Positions 39,662-48,540 of a stretch of DNA of 64,000 nucleotides are shown here, in pieces. The notes under the pieces are model-generated. The model was not told the origin of the DNA and ran no database searches. It saw only the letters and a list, made by a program, of their open reading frames with translations. Location: NCBI GenBank assembly GCA_016710285.1, contig JADJXR010000001.1:1612001-1676000 (forward strand), written 5' to 3'. The first letter of the stretch is position 1; each line of letters opens with the position of its first letter. This stretch comes from Chlorobiota bacterium. Lineage in GTDB: Bacteria; Bacteroidota; Ignavibacteria; OLB7. A program made the position numbers and the translations under genes.

Positions 39662-40618
39662 CTACCGCTCCTTCCTCCATAGGTATCTCACCCGCTCGGG
39701 ATTGAAACGGATCACCCGCAGGCCCGGCGGCAAGTTCAGCAACCGGGGGCGGGCGTAGCCCAGGGTGTCAATCCCGTGGGCAACGTCAATCCAGGCACGA
39801 AGCAGGCGGGGATTAAGTCGGCTAAGGTCGCGCGCGCCGCCGCGGATCAGAATCTCCACACGCTCCGGCTGCAGGACCAGTTCCAGCGTGGTGTCGCGTG
39901 CGGCGGCACGGTTGGTGATGGAGATGTCGGGGAAGGCACGCTCGGCAATCTCCTGAACGTCGGCGCTCAATTCAACAACCAACGGCGTGGGGCGAACAAC
40001 GCCCGGAAGCGTGTCGCTGACCCGAATCCGCATGCGGGAAACCGGCTGGTGGACATCTTCTAACTGGATCGGCTCGGTGGTCCAGGAGGTGATCTTCTGC
40101 AATGATTTTTCCGAGCCAACCACCGTGACGCTATCAGGGGAAATCTGGTAGCTCCCAATCACCTCGAACCCCTGGCGTGTGTTGATTGCCCCCACCGGAA
40201 TCAGCGGAACCCGCTTGCTCACCACGCGCCCAATCACCATCGTCAGCGAGTCGGGATAGATGTTCGTGACCTGCTCGGCCCCCGGCAGCCCGGCGCGAAC
40301 CTCGGTAAGCAATGCCGAGCGATCCACCATCACCGCGCGCTGTTTTTCCTGGGACCGCGCCGAAGGGTGCAGCACGCATTCTGCCTGGCCAGCGGCCTTC
40401 ATTTTCAGCAGCGCCCAGCCGCTTGCCCGCAGCGTCACTTGGATGGTGGAAGGAAGGGGTTCAATCAATGCTTGGTCGGGGGGAAGGTCCACACGCAACG
40501 GAAGGCTTAGGCTGGAAAAGTACGTGTCGGAAAGGGCGGTGATTCCCCACAGCAGTGCCGCGAAGAAGACCGCCCCTAACACACGCCACACGCTGGCCTT
40601 GTTGTTCCGTTGGCTCAC
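39662..40618 (-). CDS. YbbR-like domain protein, membrane-anchored, 318 aa
   Basis: Starts at GTG 40618, nine bases after the gcvT stop, so co-transcription is likely. A basic tip (MSQRNNKASVWR) is followed by one transmembrane helix (about 12-30, VLGAVFFAALLWGITALS). Repeated YbbR-like beta-modules then lie outside the membrane (PLRVDLPPDQALIEPLPSTIQV, RVPLIPVGAINTRQGFEVIG, PDSVTVVGSEKSLQKI). In other bacteria YbbR (CdaR) regulates the c-di-AMP cyclase CdaA. No cdaA is next to it here, so that link is only family knowledge. Confidence 0.78.
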   Translation of the reverse strand: MSQRNNKASVWRVLGAVFFAALLWGITALSDTYFSSLSLPLRVDLPPDQALIEPLPSTIQVTLRASGWALLKMKAAGQAECVLHPSARSQEKQRAVMVDRSALLTEVRAGLPGAEQVTNIYPDSLTMVIGRVVSKRVPLIPVGAINTRQGFEVIGSYQISPDSVTVVGSEKSLQKITSWTTEPIQLEDVHQPVSRMRIRVSDTLPGVVRPTPLVVELSADVQEIAERAFPDISITNRAAARDTTLELVLQPERVEILIRGGARDLSRLNPRLLRAWIDVAHGIDTLGYARPRLLNLPPGLRVIRFNPERVRYLWRKER

Positions 40619-40627
40619 CGGTATTGC

Positions 40628-41731
40628 TTACCCCTTTTTCACGAACGGCAGTTTCACCACCGTTGCTGAAACGTGCTTATCGCGAATGACGACGGCGATT
40701 TCGGTTCCGACTTTCGCAAATGCCGATTCCACGTATCCCATCCCAATCCCTTCCCCCAACGTTGGCGAGGATGTTCCGCTGGTGACTTCGCCAACATCGC
40801 GCCCATCGGCTGCAATCTTGTAATGCTGGCGCGGAATTCCCCGCTCCTTCATCTGGAAGGCGACCAGCTTCCGCGAGGGCTTTGCGGCCTTCACTGCGGC
40901 CAGTGCTTCCCGCCCGTTGAACTCCCCCTTCTCCAGCTTGGTGATCCACCCCAAACCGGCCTCGATGGTGTTGGTGTCGTCGGTGATGTCGTTGCCGTAC
41001 AGGCAGTAGCCCATTTCCAGGCGGAGCGTGTCGCGTGCGCCCAAGCCGGTTGGCTCGATTCCGAACTCCGCGCCAGCCTCCATCACGGCATTCCAGACGT
41101 TTGCGCTTGGCTGGCGATCGCTGCTGAAATAGAGTTCGAAGCCAAGCTCGCCGGTGTAGCCAGTGCGTGAGATGATTGCCGGAACGCCAGCAATCTCACC
41201 TTCAACGAAGTGGTAGTACTCAATCGCGCTCAGGTCCGTTGCGGTCAGCTTCTGCAACGCCTGCAGCGACTTTGGACCCTGAACGGCGAGGAGTGAGTAA
41301 TCGTCCGAGGCGTTCACCAGCGTTGCCCCTTCGATTGCGTTCTGCTGCATCCATGCAAAGTCTTTGTCAATGTTGGCTCCGTTAATCACCAGCAGGTAGT
41401 TTTCAGGGCCGCGATAATAGACCAGAAGGTCATCCACAATTCCGCCATCGGGGCGGCACATGGCACTGTATTGGGCCTGGCCAATGGTGAGGACCGAGGC
41501 ATCGTTCACGGTGATTTTTTGGACGAACTCCAAAGCGTTCGGGCCTGTCACCAGAACCTCACCCATGTGGGAGACATCGAACACGCCAACGCGTTCGCGC
41601 ACGGCGGTGTGTTCGGCAAGGATACCCCGATAGGAAACGGGCATTTCGAAGCCAGCAAACGGGACGATTTTTGCCCCGGCGGCCAGATGGAGATCGTAAA
41701 AAGCGGTGCGTTTCAGCGCGGTTTCAGTCAT
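40628..41731 (-). CDS. gcvT: Glycine cleavage system T protein (aminomethyltransferase)
   Basis: Transfers the aminomethyl group from lipoylated H protein to tetrahydrofolate, releasing ammonia. The ATG at 41731 gives 367 residues beginning MTETALKRTAFYDLHLAAGAK. The much longer open frame upstream is rejected as non-coding. Family signatures include PFAGFEMPVSYRGILAEH, FDVSHMGEVLVTGP, RTGYTGELGFELYF and GLGARDTLRLEMGYCLYG, with folate-binding residues in these blocks. The C-terminal domain ends GYVESAFAKVGTEIAV. gcvH and gcvP are not in the window. It reads divergently from the repeat protein at 41910 across a 178-base gap that must carry both promoters. Confidence 0.96.
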   Translation of the reverse strand: MTETALKRTAFYDLHLAAGAKIVPFAGFEMPVSYRGILAEHTAVRERVGVFDVSHMGEVLVTGPNALEFVQKITVNDASVLTIGQAQYSAMCRPDGGIVDDLLVYYRGPENYLLVINGANIDKDFAWMQQNAIEGATLVNASDDYSLLAVQGPKSLQALQKLTATDLSAIEYYHFVEGEIAGVPAIISRTGYTGELGFELYFSSDRQPSANVWNAVMEAGAEFGIEPTGLGARDTLRLEMGYCLYGNDITDDTNTIEAGLGWITKLEKGEFNGREALAAVKAAKPSRKLVAFQMKERGIPRQHYKIAADGRDVGEVTSGTSSPTLGEGIGMGYVESAFAKVGTEIAVVIRDKHVSATVVKLPFVKKG

Positions 41732-41909
41732 TGGTTGATGCAGTGTGTTGAGCGGATGGAATACCAAACCATGAATCGTTCCACCGGCGAACTTACAAAA
41801 CCGCTGCCACAACATTGCCACATCCCGGGGGCCAATCTGCCGTTGCAAGGGGTAAGCACGTGGGCGGTTATATTGCCGGTCCTTCCAACCAATCATTGGC
41901 AACACAGCA

Positions 41910-44321
41910 ATGCGCAACCGTTTCTTCCGCTCCATCAAGCCTGCCACGTTCCCCTTCGCGATGTTCTGGCTGATGCTCTTCTTCCTCCTTCCTAACATCT
42001 CCACCGTTGCCCAATCCTCCCGGCTTGACTCGCTGATCCGCGAAAGCCTTCGGATGGTTGATCTTCCAATGTTTGAATGGCCCGGCATTCCGGACCCGCT
42101 TCGCCCACGGCTTGGCATTTACAGCAACCAGGTTCCGGACGACACCGCAGCGGTGATCCCTGGGTTCCCTGCTGGCAGGAAGGGGTTCAAGATTTGGCAC
42201 CTGATGCCCCACTGGCCCGCCGATGAATCGGGGATGTTTATCGGCGATATCATCGTGGGGATGAACGGGAAACCGATTGGCGACAGCCTTTACCACGGCG
42301 ATGAATACATGGCCATTACCGCCCGCGATATGCGCCCGGGCGACACCGCATGGCTCAGCATTGTGCGTGATGGAACGATCAAAGAACACCCCATCCCGCT
42401 TGCGGCGGCAACCCGTGTTCCGATGCCATTTCTGGAGCCAACATTCAACGGGCGGCCGCTGTTCCCGGCAATGGAGGAAAGCTGGCTGGCGCGCACGTTA
42501 GCCCAGCAGCAGCTTCTTCCGTGGGGCGACACTATCAAGAAGCAGATGCGGGTGATTAGCGACCAAGATTTCTGCACCGTCCCGTTTGCGGGCCGCCCCA
42601 ACCCGTGGCGATTGAACGCCGTCACCTACCTGCACAACCATCCAACGCGGCTTGCTGCCTACTCACGCTATTTGTCGGAAGAAGCATGGGGTTCCGTTGG
42701 CCACGATGGTCTTCCCGGGGCATTGTGGGCCGCCGGGCACGCGCTGGATATTCCGCTTGCGCCGCCAACGGCATTCCCCGCAACCGATCTTGGCAACCTA
42801 TCGGCAAGATTTGCTGCGGTGCAGTCGCAGCTGGACAAAGCGTACGGCCCGGTGCGGAAGGATCTTGACTCGTTGCCAGCGCAGCTGATGCGAATCTTGG
42901 ATATCGAACATGATTGGGAAACCGTGCTTGACTCCATCGGCGACCCAATCCGCCGACGCACCGAACGGAATGCACAGGAGCAGCGCATGGCCAAGATGTT
43001 TGCAAATGCCGACAAGGTGGATATGGCCGCGCTCTTCACCGCCGCGCAGATGCTTGCGGCGTTGGCCGACACCGGATGGATTCGGGGGGCAGCGGCAAGC
43101 CTTGGTTCATCATCACCCCAACCAGCCACCGGCAGCGGCGTGACCGGCACGGTGATTCGGGAGTGGAGCACCCCGCAGGGGCGTTGCGTGATTGGTGGGC
43201 CGGGGCCAAACAGCTACACCGGAGCGTTCGTGTTCATCATGGATGTTGGCGGGGACGACATCTATCAGCTTCCCGGGGCAACGCTTGGTTCCTTCCGATT
43301 GCTGATTGATCTGAACGGAGATGACCGGTATCACACCACCACCACCGGACAAGCTGCGGGAATTGGCGCGGTGGACCTGCTGGTTGACCTTCAGGGGAAC
43401 GACACCTACCGCGCCGCAATGTTCTCGCAAGGGGCAGGGCTTCTGGGAATCGGCATCTTGGCCGACCACGCTGGCGATGATCTGTACACCGCGCGGTGGT
43501 GTTCGCAAGGGGTTGGTTTTTTGGGAGCGGGAATTATTTGGGAAGGGGGTGGGGCCGATCAATATTCGTCGGAAGTCTTCTCCCAAGCGTTCGGTTATGC
43601 ACGTGGGTACGGGGCAATTCTGGAGGCCGACGGGAACGACAGCTACCGCGCCGGATGGAAAATCCCCGACTCGCGGTATCCGGGCAGGGCCTCGTTATCC
43701 ATGTCGCAAGGGTTTGGCTACGGGATGCGCCCGTGGGCAACGGGAATTGGAACCGACGGCGGGATTGGCCTGCTAAGCGACCGCCGCGGCAACGACCTGT
43801 ACGCCAGCGATTTCTTCAGCCAAGGGGGAAGCTACTGGTACGCGCTTGGCATCCTTCACGATGCCGACGGCTACGACCGCTACACCGCCGGGCAATACTC
43901 ACAAGGGAGTGGCATCCACCTTTCGTTTGGCGCGCTGCTGGACGACGCGGGCGACGACATGTACGATGCCTACCACGGCCTTGAGCAAGGGAACGCCCAC
44001 GACTGGTCCAGCGGCTGCTTGGAGGACCTTGGCGGGAACGACACGTATCGCGGATCCACCAGCAGCCAGGGGTCCGCCCTGAACGTTTCGTTTGCATGGC
44101 TGCTGGATTACAAGGGGGATGACCAGTACTTTATCAAGCTCAGCGACACCACCCACAGCCAGGGTGGGGGGAACTTCAATCGCCCGCGCCGGCATGGTTC
44201 GCTTGGGTTGTTGTTGGACCTTGGGCACGGAAGCGATTACTACGTGGAGCCGCGGGTCCGCCCTGGCGAAGCGGTGGTGAAAGGGAACAAAGGGATGGTG
44301 TTTGATGATGGCGGGAAATAA
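41910..44321 (+). CDS. Exported PDZ protein with about twelve 26-residue D-x-x-G-x-D-x-Y / SQG repeats (803 aa)
   Basis: An N-terminal signal or anchor (about residues 14-34, FPFAMFWLMLFFLLPNISTVAQ) precedes a PDZ-like domain (about 65-165) with GMFIGDIIVGMNGKPI. An uncharacterised helical region (190-400) follows. From residue 445 to 778 a repeat recurs about every 26 residues. It has an acidic turn (DVGGDDIY, DLNGDDRY, DLQGNDTY, DHAGDDLY, DADGYDRY, DDAGDDMY, DYKGDDQY) followed by a hydrophobic stretch and SQG (FSQGAG, CSQGVG, MSQGFG, YSQGSG). The regularity suggests a beta-solenoid, possibly calcium-binding. I do not recognise the family or function. The start ATG 41910 is used because it gives the signal segment. 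Confidence 0.75.
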   Translation: MRNRFFRSIKPATFPFAMFWLMLFFLLPNISTVAQSSRLDSLIRESLRMVDLPMFEWPGIPDPLRPRLGIYSNQVPDDTAAVIPGFPAGRKGFKIWHLMPHWPADESGMFIGDIIVGMNGKPIGDSLYHGDEYMAITARDMRPGDTAWLSIVRDGTIKEHPIPLAAATRVPMPFLEPTFNGRPLFPAMEESWLARTLAQQQLLPWGDTIKKQMRVISDQDFCTVPFAGRPNPWRLNAVTYLHNHPTRLAAYSRYLSEEAWGSVGHDGLPGALWAAGHALDIPLAPPTAFPATDLGNLSARFAAVQSQLDKAYGPVRKDLDSLPAQLMRILDIEHDWETVLDSIGDPIRRRTERNAQEQRMAKMFANADKVDMAALFTAAQMLAALADTGWIRGAAASLGSSSPQPATGSGVTGTVIREWSTPQGRCVIGGPGPNSYTGAFVFIMDVGGDDIYQLPGATLGSFRLLIDLNGDDRYHTTTTGQAAGIGAVDLLVDLQGNDTYRAAMFSQGAGLLGIGILADHAGDDLYTARWCSQGVGFLGAGIIWEGGGADQYSSEVFSQAFGYARGYGAILEADGNDSYRAGWKIPDSRYPGRASLSMSQGFGYGMRPWATGIGTDGGIGLLSDRRGNDLYASDFFSQGGSYWYALGILHDADGYDRYTAGQYSQGSGIHLSFGALLDDAGDDMYDAYHGLEQGNAHDWSSGCLEDLGGNDTYRGSTSSQGSALNVSFAWLLDYKGDDQYFIKLSDTTHSQGGGNFNRPRRHGSLGLLLDLGHGSDYYVEPRVRPGEAVVKGNKGMVFDDGGK
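43242..44243 (+). repeat. Coding region of the 26-residue D-x-x-G-x-D-x-Y repeat array
   Basis: Twelve D-x-x-G-x-D-x-Y-like turns start at residues 445, 466, 492, 518, 544, 571, 622, 650, 677, 704, 732 and 769. Spacing is mostly 26-28 residues, with one longer interval near 580-620. SQG-like blocks fall midway. The period is visible in protein but not as exact DNA copies, so the array is old. Confidence 0.75.
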
Positions 44322-44410
44322 TCGGCAACATCCGAAGCCTATCGGGGCGTATCAACCGATGCTATTTTGCGGGCGAAGTATTTTGTTCAGCAGCCTGATG
44401 GATTGCCACG

Positions 44411-44839
44411 ATGACACCGATCAAGATTCTCTACAACGTTCTTGGGACCTTTTTTGTGGGGCTTGGTGTGGCCGGCATTTTTTTGCCATTGGTCCCCACC
44501 ACCCCCTTCTTGCTGCTTGCTTCGGCGTGTTATCTGCGCGGGTCCAAGCGGTTGCATGATTGGTTGCTTAATCATCGGCATCTGGGGCCATACATCAGGA
44601 ATATCAAGGAGCGGCGCGGGTTGCCGATGCGCGCAAAAATCAGCACGCTTGCATTGCTGTGGGTTTCCATCGGGCTTTCCATCTACAGCATTGGCCGCTG
44701 GCAAGCAACCGTTGCGCTAATCTGCACCGCCAGCTGCACCACCACTTATCTTTTGCGAATGAAGACGCTTCGGGAGGAAGCCGAATCGCCAGCAATCAGC
44801 CCGCAAGCGGAACGTGCCGCAGCCCCCCAACCCGAATAA
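44411..44839 (+). CDS. YbaN-like DUF454 inner-membrane protein
   Basis: A 142-residue protein with the family start LYNVLGTFFVGLGVAGIFLPLVPTTPFLLLASACYLRGS. The Gly/Pro-rich first helix and the L-P-x-x-P-T-T-P-F motif define DUF454. Two further hydrophobic segments lie near 80-115. RLHDWLLNHRHLGPYIRNI sits between them. The tail is Ala/Pro/Gln-rich and not conserved in character. The function of the family is not established. It stands 89 bases after the repeat protein and ends inside a hairpin shared with the convergent lipoprotein gene. Confidence 0.88.
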   Translation: MTPIKILYNVLGTFFVGLGVAGIFLPLVPTTPFLLLASACYLRGSKRLHDWLLNHRHLGPYIRNIKERRGLPMRAKISTLALLWVSIGLSIYSIGRWQATVALICTASCTTTYLLRMKTLREEAESPAISPQAERAAAPQPE

Positions 44840-44860
44840 CGGATTCTTTGCTGCGGCACG
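44813..44860. terminator. Hairpin overlapping the end of the DUF454 gene
   Basis: CGTGCCGCAGC (44813-44823) pairs with GCTGCGGCACG (44850-44860). The left arm encodes the last residues of the DUF454 protein. It lies between convergent genes, without a clear U-tract. Confidence 0.6.
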
Positions 44861-44884
44861 TTGATCGCCGACTGTGTACACGAC

Positions 44885-45451
44885 TTAGTCCACCACCACA
44901 GGAAACTCAACATCCACATCCGATTCCGGGCTGTGGTTGATTCCATCTTTTGCTACTTCATCGAAATCCCCAAGCACCACGTTCAGCTTCCCCGTTGTTG
45001 GCGTGCCGCTTCCCACCACTACGGTGAACTTCAATCCAACCGGTAGGTTTTTGGAATCTTTGTCGGTGGGGGTGATAAACACCCGCCCGGCGGCCCCATC
45101 CTTCGCCGTGAAGAAAAACTGATGCTCATCCTTCTCCCGCTCAATATCTGCGGTTAGTTCCGTGGCAATTGAACCATGCTGGTGAAAAAGGCGGACCGCC
45201 CCACTGTAGCTTGCGTTGCTTGTTAGCCGCAGCGTATCAATCGTTGGTGGGTTGCCCCCGGCATCGTCTTTGTCCAAAAACGTGGCCGTGATGGTGTCGC
45301 TTGGGTTTGCCGAATTGATTAGCTGAAGAACCACCATGTTCGCTTCTTCGTGGTCTATCGAATCGGGCCCAGTGCTGGGGTCATCGTTGCAGGCACTTGC
45401 CAGCAGGGGCAGCAGCCCGGCAAGAATGATGATGCTCTGGAATCGTTTCAT
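44885..45451 (-). CDS. Lipoprotein encoded downstream of TonB-dependent receptor, 188 aa
   Basis: The lipoprotein signal MKRFQSIIILAGLLPLLASAC has a lipobox Cys21. The mature part begins NDDPSTGPDSIDHEEANMVVLQLI and is predicted beta-rich (DTITATFLDKDD, YSGAVRLFHQHGS, HQFFFTAKDG). It ends with an acidic DVDVEFPVVVD. The HEEANMVVLQL block recurs, from memory, in lipoproteins paired with metal-type TonB receptors in Bacteroidota. Here the gene follows such a receptor by 60 bases. I infer that it captures or hands over the receptor's ligand at the cell surface. The upstream ATG at 45469 is rejected because it spoils the signal peptide. Confidence 0.75.
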   Translation of the reverse strand: MKRFQSIIILAGLLPLLASACNDDPSTGPDSIDHEEANMVVLQLINSANPSDTITATFLDKDDAGGNPPTIDTLRLTSNASYSGAVRLFHQHGSIATELTADIEREKDEHQFFFTAKDGAAGRVFITPTDKDSKNLPVGLKFTVVVGSGTPTTGKLNVVLGDFDEVAKDGINHSPESDVDVEFPVVVD

Positions 45452-45511
45452 TGGCGTACATCCTTTCATTGATTTAGGTCCTTAATCTTGTTGGTTATTT
45501 GGTTTCTGCTG

Positions 45512-47920
45512 TCAGAACGCGATCCCCACCCGCAGCACCAGGTTCCTTCCTGGGTCATCGCTAAAGTAGCGGTAGCGGCTTAGGTAATCACGGTAGCTTT
45601 TGTTGAAGATGTTCTGCACGCTGAAGGCAAGAGTGATGGGGGAGGAGAAGAGCCTAAGCCGCGCACCAGCATCCAGATTGAACAGAGTGTAGCCCGCCGG
45701 TGGCGGCGCGTAGTCCGCACCAACTGGGGTGCGTGTCTGCGACCGCACCATCTGAACCGATGGCTCAATGTAGGGCGAACCCAACCAATCGCCACACTCT
45801 GGAAGGTCAATGTGGGCCATTAGTTGAAGCCTGTCGCCGGGCATTCCAATCAGCGGTTCGTTGGTGGTTCGGTTATCGCCCCGGACGATGCTGAAGGTTG
45901 CCCCCACGTGCAACAGGTCCAGAAGGTGATACTCAATCGTTCCATCAATGCCTGTTAAAAGTGCGTCGGCCTGGGCATAGCGAAACGTGGGATATGCCCC
46001 GCGAATGGTGACGGTAGGAACCGTGTCGGGGCGAAGGTAGATGAAGCCATCAATGGAAGTGGCGTAGATACTCACCTGACCACGAGCCTGTTCGCTGGCG
46101 TGCTTCAGCGTAAGGTCCACGTTGTACGCCCGCTCGCTGCCAATCCCCAAGTTTCCAATTTCGAACTGCGCCGCGCCATGATGCACGCCGTTGCTGTACA
46201 GTTCGTTCACCCCGGGCGGCCTCCACGCACTTCCGATGTTCCCATTCAGCGACCATGCCTCGGCAAAGCTCCAGGTTCCGCCAAACGCTGCGGTCAGGTT
46301 GCTGTAGCGTAGCGTGGTGTCGGCAATGTGTTTGGCGGGAAGTTGATAGACTTTCGTCCAGCGGTAATCGTAGCGCAAACCGCCATTCAGTAGCAGTTGG
46401 TCGCCAAGTTGAAGATTTTCCAGCAGGAAGATTCCACCGCTGTACATCCGGTACTGCGGGATTAGGAATATCCTCCCATCCAACACATTTCCTTGCCGCA
46501 TCCCTTCGGCACCAATGGTTCCGTACAGCGGACCGATTCCGTTGTGGCGCAGCTTTAGTCCCAGGGTGTAGGTGGTTAAGGTCATATCCAACGACGCACG
46601 GCTTGATGCCCGTTGGCCGGTGGTGTCCCCGGCGTAGCGGCGGTTGTGAGCATCGAACTCCTGCCGGTGGTTCTGCTGGACCCCATACTGCAACTCATAC
46701 TTCCCAACCGATGGGGAACGGTAGTGGGCCGCAAGGGAAATAGAGTTGTGCGCAACCTCCTGGCGCGGGGCAGAAATCTGGTAGCCGAAGGAGTGCTCAA
46801 CAGCCGGGCGGCCACGCTCGATTGCCCGCAACAGATCGTCCGCAGTCTCCACGTGCGAGCCACGGAAGATGCCAAGCGTGGTGCCGAAGTGGCTTAGCAG
46901 AAGCTCCGCCCCGGCATCTTCCCCTTGCCAGCCAAACGTTAGCGATCCGTTCGATTCCTCAAATCCAGTGTTCCCCAAAACGTATGTTGGGGTGCGCGAG
47001 TCGCCAGCTTTCCGCAAGCTCCCTTGCAACCGCGCCGACAATCCCCTGCCAAGTCCGCCTTCCAACAGAAGCGAACCGGAGCCTTGCCTGTTGTTGGAAA
47101 AAAGATTGAGGGTAAGATCGCCATCAATACCAGGTGTTGTTGGAAGCGGACGTGGCTCAAGGCGAATCACCCCGCCAATTGCTCCGGCTCCGAACTCCAC
47201 CCCCGCCGGCCCCCGCACCACCTGAATGCTGGAAGGGGAGAAGGGATCAATCTCCGGCGCGTGTTCGGCCCCCCATTGCTGGCCTTCCTGCTGGACCCCA
47301 GCATTCACCACCAGCACGCGCTGGCTATGCAGCCCCCGAATCACCGGCTTGGCGATTGAGGGACCGGTGTTCAACAGCGTTACCCCCGCAACACCTTTTA
47401 GAGATTCACCAAGAGTTTGGCCACGAGTTTTTTCCAGATCTGCCTCGCTCAGCACCGTCACCGAGTTCGAGGAACCAAGCAGCCCGGAGCCGTCAGCATA
47501 ATCGGTGACGGTAATCTGGGACCCTTGCACAGTTTCCGGGACAAGTCGAATCGTGAGTTCTTCCTCATGGCTGAGATCAAGGAGCAGCCGTTGCTCGGCA
47601 TACCCCACCATTGTCACCACCACCACGTACCGCCCAGAAGGAAGCCCGGTCAGCTGGAACGATCCATCGCGAGCGGCAAAGGTCCCCCGTTTCAGTTCGG
47701 GAATGGCAACCGTGGCCGAGACCAACGGGCGTTCGGTAAGGCTATCCAGCACGCGGCCATACAGGCGTGCGTGGGGGGCGTTGGCAAGGGGGGTTGGAAT
47801 CCTGCTCCATGCAGGAATCGCGCAGCATCCCGCAAATGCCGCAACCAGAAAAAGGATATAGCAAGCATTGGGGATCGCCGCGCTGTTGGTTTGCGGCAAT
47901 CGCTGGTTTGATCGGTTCAT
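45512..47920 (-). CDS. TonB-dependent receptor (ZnuD-like type), 802 aa
   Basis: Outer-membrane beta-barrel that imports a ligand using TonB energy. In order: signal region (about 1-45); a carboxypeptidase-regulatory-like beta-domain (LYGRVLDSLTERPLVSATV, about 53-130); the plug (SVTVLSEADLEKTRGQTLGESLKGVAGV, then KPVIRGLHSQRVLVVNAGVQQEG, GAIGGVIRLEP); and the barrel ending LVLRVGIAF with a terminal Phe. The RGLHSQRVLVVNAGVQQEGQQ block matches, from memory, receptors grouped with ZnuD. The linked His-rich protein upstream and lipoprotein downstream suggest metal (zinc or copper) as cargo. That is inference; no Zur box was found. Confidence 0.9.
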   Translation of the reverse strand: MNRSNQRLPQTNSAAIPNACYILFLVAAFAGCCAIPAWSRIPTPLANAPHARLYGRVLDSLTERPLVSATVAIPELKRGTFAARDGSFQLTGLPSGRYVVVVTMVGYAEQRLLLDLSHEEELTIRLVPETVQGSQITVTDYADGSGLLGSSNSVTVLSEADLEKTRGQTLGESLKGVAGVTLLNTGPSIAKPVIRGLHSQRVLVVNAGVQQEGQQWGAEHAPEIDPFSPSSIQVVRGPAGVEFGAGAIGGVIRLEPRPLPTTPGIDGDLTLNLFSNNRQGSGSLLLEGGLGRGLSARLQGSLRKAGDSRTPTYVLGNTGFEESNGSLTFGWQGEDAGAELLLSHFGTTLGIFRGSHVETADDLLRAIERGRPAVEHSFGYQISAPRQEVAHNSISLAAHYRSPSVGKYELQYGVQQNHRQEFDAHNRRYAGDTTGQRASSRASLDMTLTTYTLGLKLRHNGIGPLYGTIGAEGMRQGNVLDGRIFLIPQYRMYSGGIFLLENLQLGDQLLLNGGLRYDYRWTKVYQLPAKHIADTTLRYSNLTAAFGGTWSFAEAWSLNGNIGSAWRPPGVNELYSNGVHHGAAQFEIGNLGIGSERAYNVDLTLKHASEQARGQVSIYATSIDGFIYLRPDTVPTVTIRGAYPTFRYAQADALLTGIDGTIEYHLLDLLHVGATFSIVRGDNRTTNEPLIGMPGDRLQLMAHIDLPECGDWLGSPYIEPSVQMVRSQTRTPVGADYAPPPAGYTLFNLDAGARLRLFSSPITLAFSVQNIFNKSYRDYLSRYRYFSDDPGRNLVLRVGIAF

Positions 47921-48045
47921 TAATTATCCAAGCAACAGCCACGGCAGCAGCAGTGGCAACCACACACGAGGAAGCCACCCACTTGCAGCCAGCAGCAGTG
48001 AATCAGGTTCGGAAAACGATGAGCGAAAAACGGAGGCGGTGAAGA

Positions 48046-48432
48046 TTAACCGAACTGCGGCGGAGCGCGAAGCGAGGGAAGAAGGAACCGATGAAAAGCG
48101 ATTGCCGAAGCGCAACCGGAGAAACGGCGTTGGAAGAAAAAGGAGAGGAAGGGAAGCGTGGCCACCATTGCCAGCAACAACACCAGCGACCCATGAACAC
48201 AGAAGAAGCACCCCGCGACCGTAGAAACAGGGGTGATAGCGTCGGCAGCATCAACTTGGGGAACGGTGGTCGCGGTATCCCACACCTCTTGGCCATGATG
48301 ATGCGAAGCCGAACCGTGCGCACCACCATGATGGATGGCATCATGAAGAAGGCTTGCAGTGGATGCCACCAACCACGCCGCCGTAAACAGCAGCATGGCA
48401 ATGGCACGGGCTATGGTGCAGAGCTTCTTCAC
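48046..48432 (-). CDS. Small His-rich membrane protein upstream of TonB receptor, about 128 aa
   Basis: I start at GTG 48432, giving MKKLCTIARAIAMLLFTAAWLVAS, a signal-like segment. A TTG further upstream is the alternative. A His cluster follows (LLHDAIHHGGAHGSASHHHG), then VSTVAGCFFCVHGSLVLLLAMV with a Cys-Phe-Phe-Cys pair next to a hydrophobic helix. The tail is basic. Short exported proteins with a His-rich loop and Cys pair often handle zinc or copper. The position directly before a TonB receptor and lipoprotein supports that, but the protein has no family I can name. Confidence in the exact start is low. Confidence 0.6.
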   Translation of the reverse strand: MKKLCTIARAIAMLLFTAAWLVASTASLLHDAIHHGGAHGSASHHHGQEVWDTATTVPQVDAADAITPVSTVAGCFFCVHGSLVLLLAMVATLPFLSFFFQRRFSGCASAIAFHRFLLPSLRAPPQFG

Positions 48433-48540
48433 GTTTGGGAAGCAAACGTAGGAAGAAGCCCAAGCGCAGCAAAGAAGAAAATGCAAATCATTTGCAACAG
48501 CGAAAAGGGGAGGGGAACTCTATCTCCAGCAACGCGAAAA

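Noticed and set aside
47821..48045. Zur/Fur box before the TonB receptor
   Set aside because: No inverted AT-rich repeat of the expected form; the region is GC-rich and low in symmetry.
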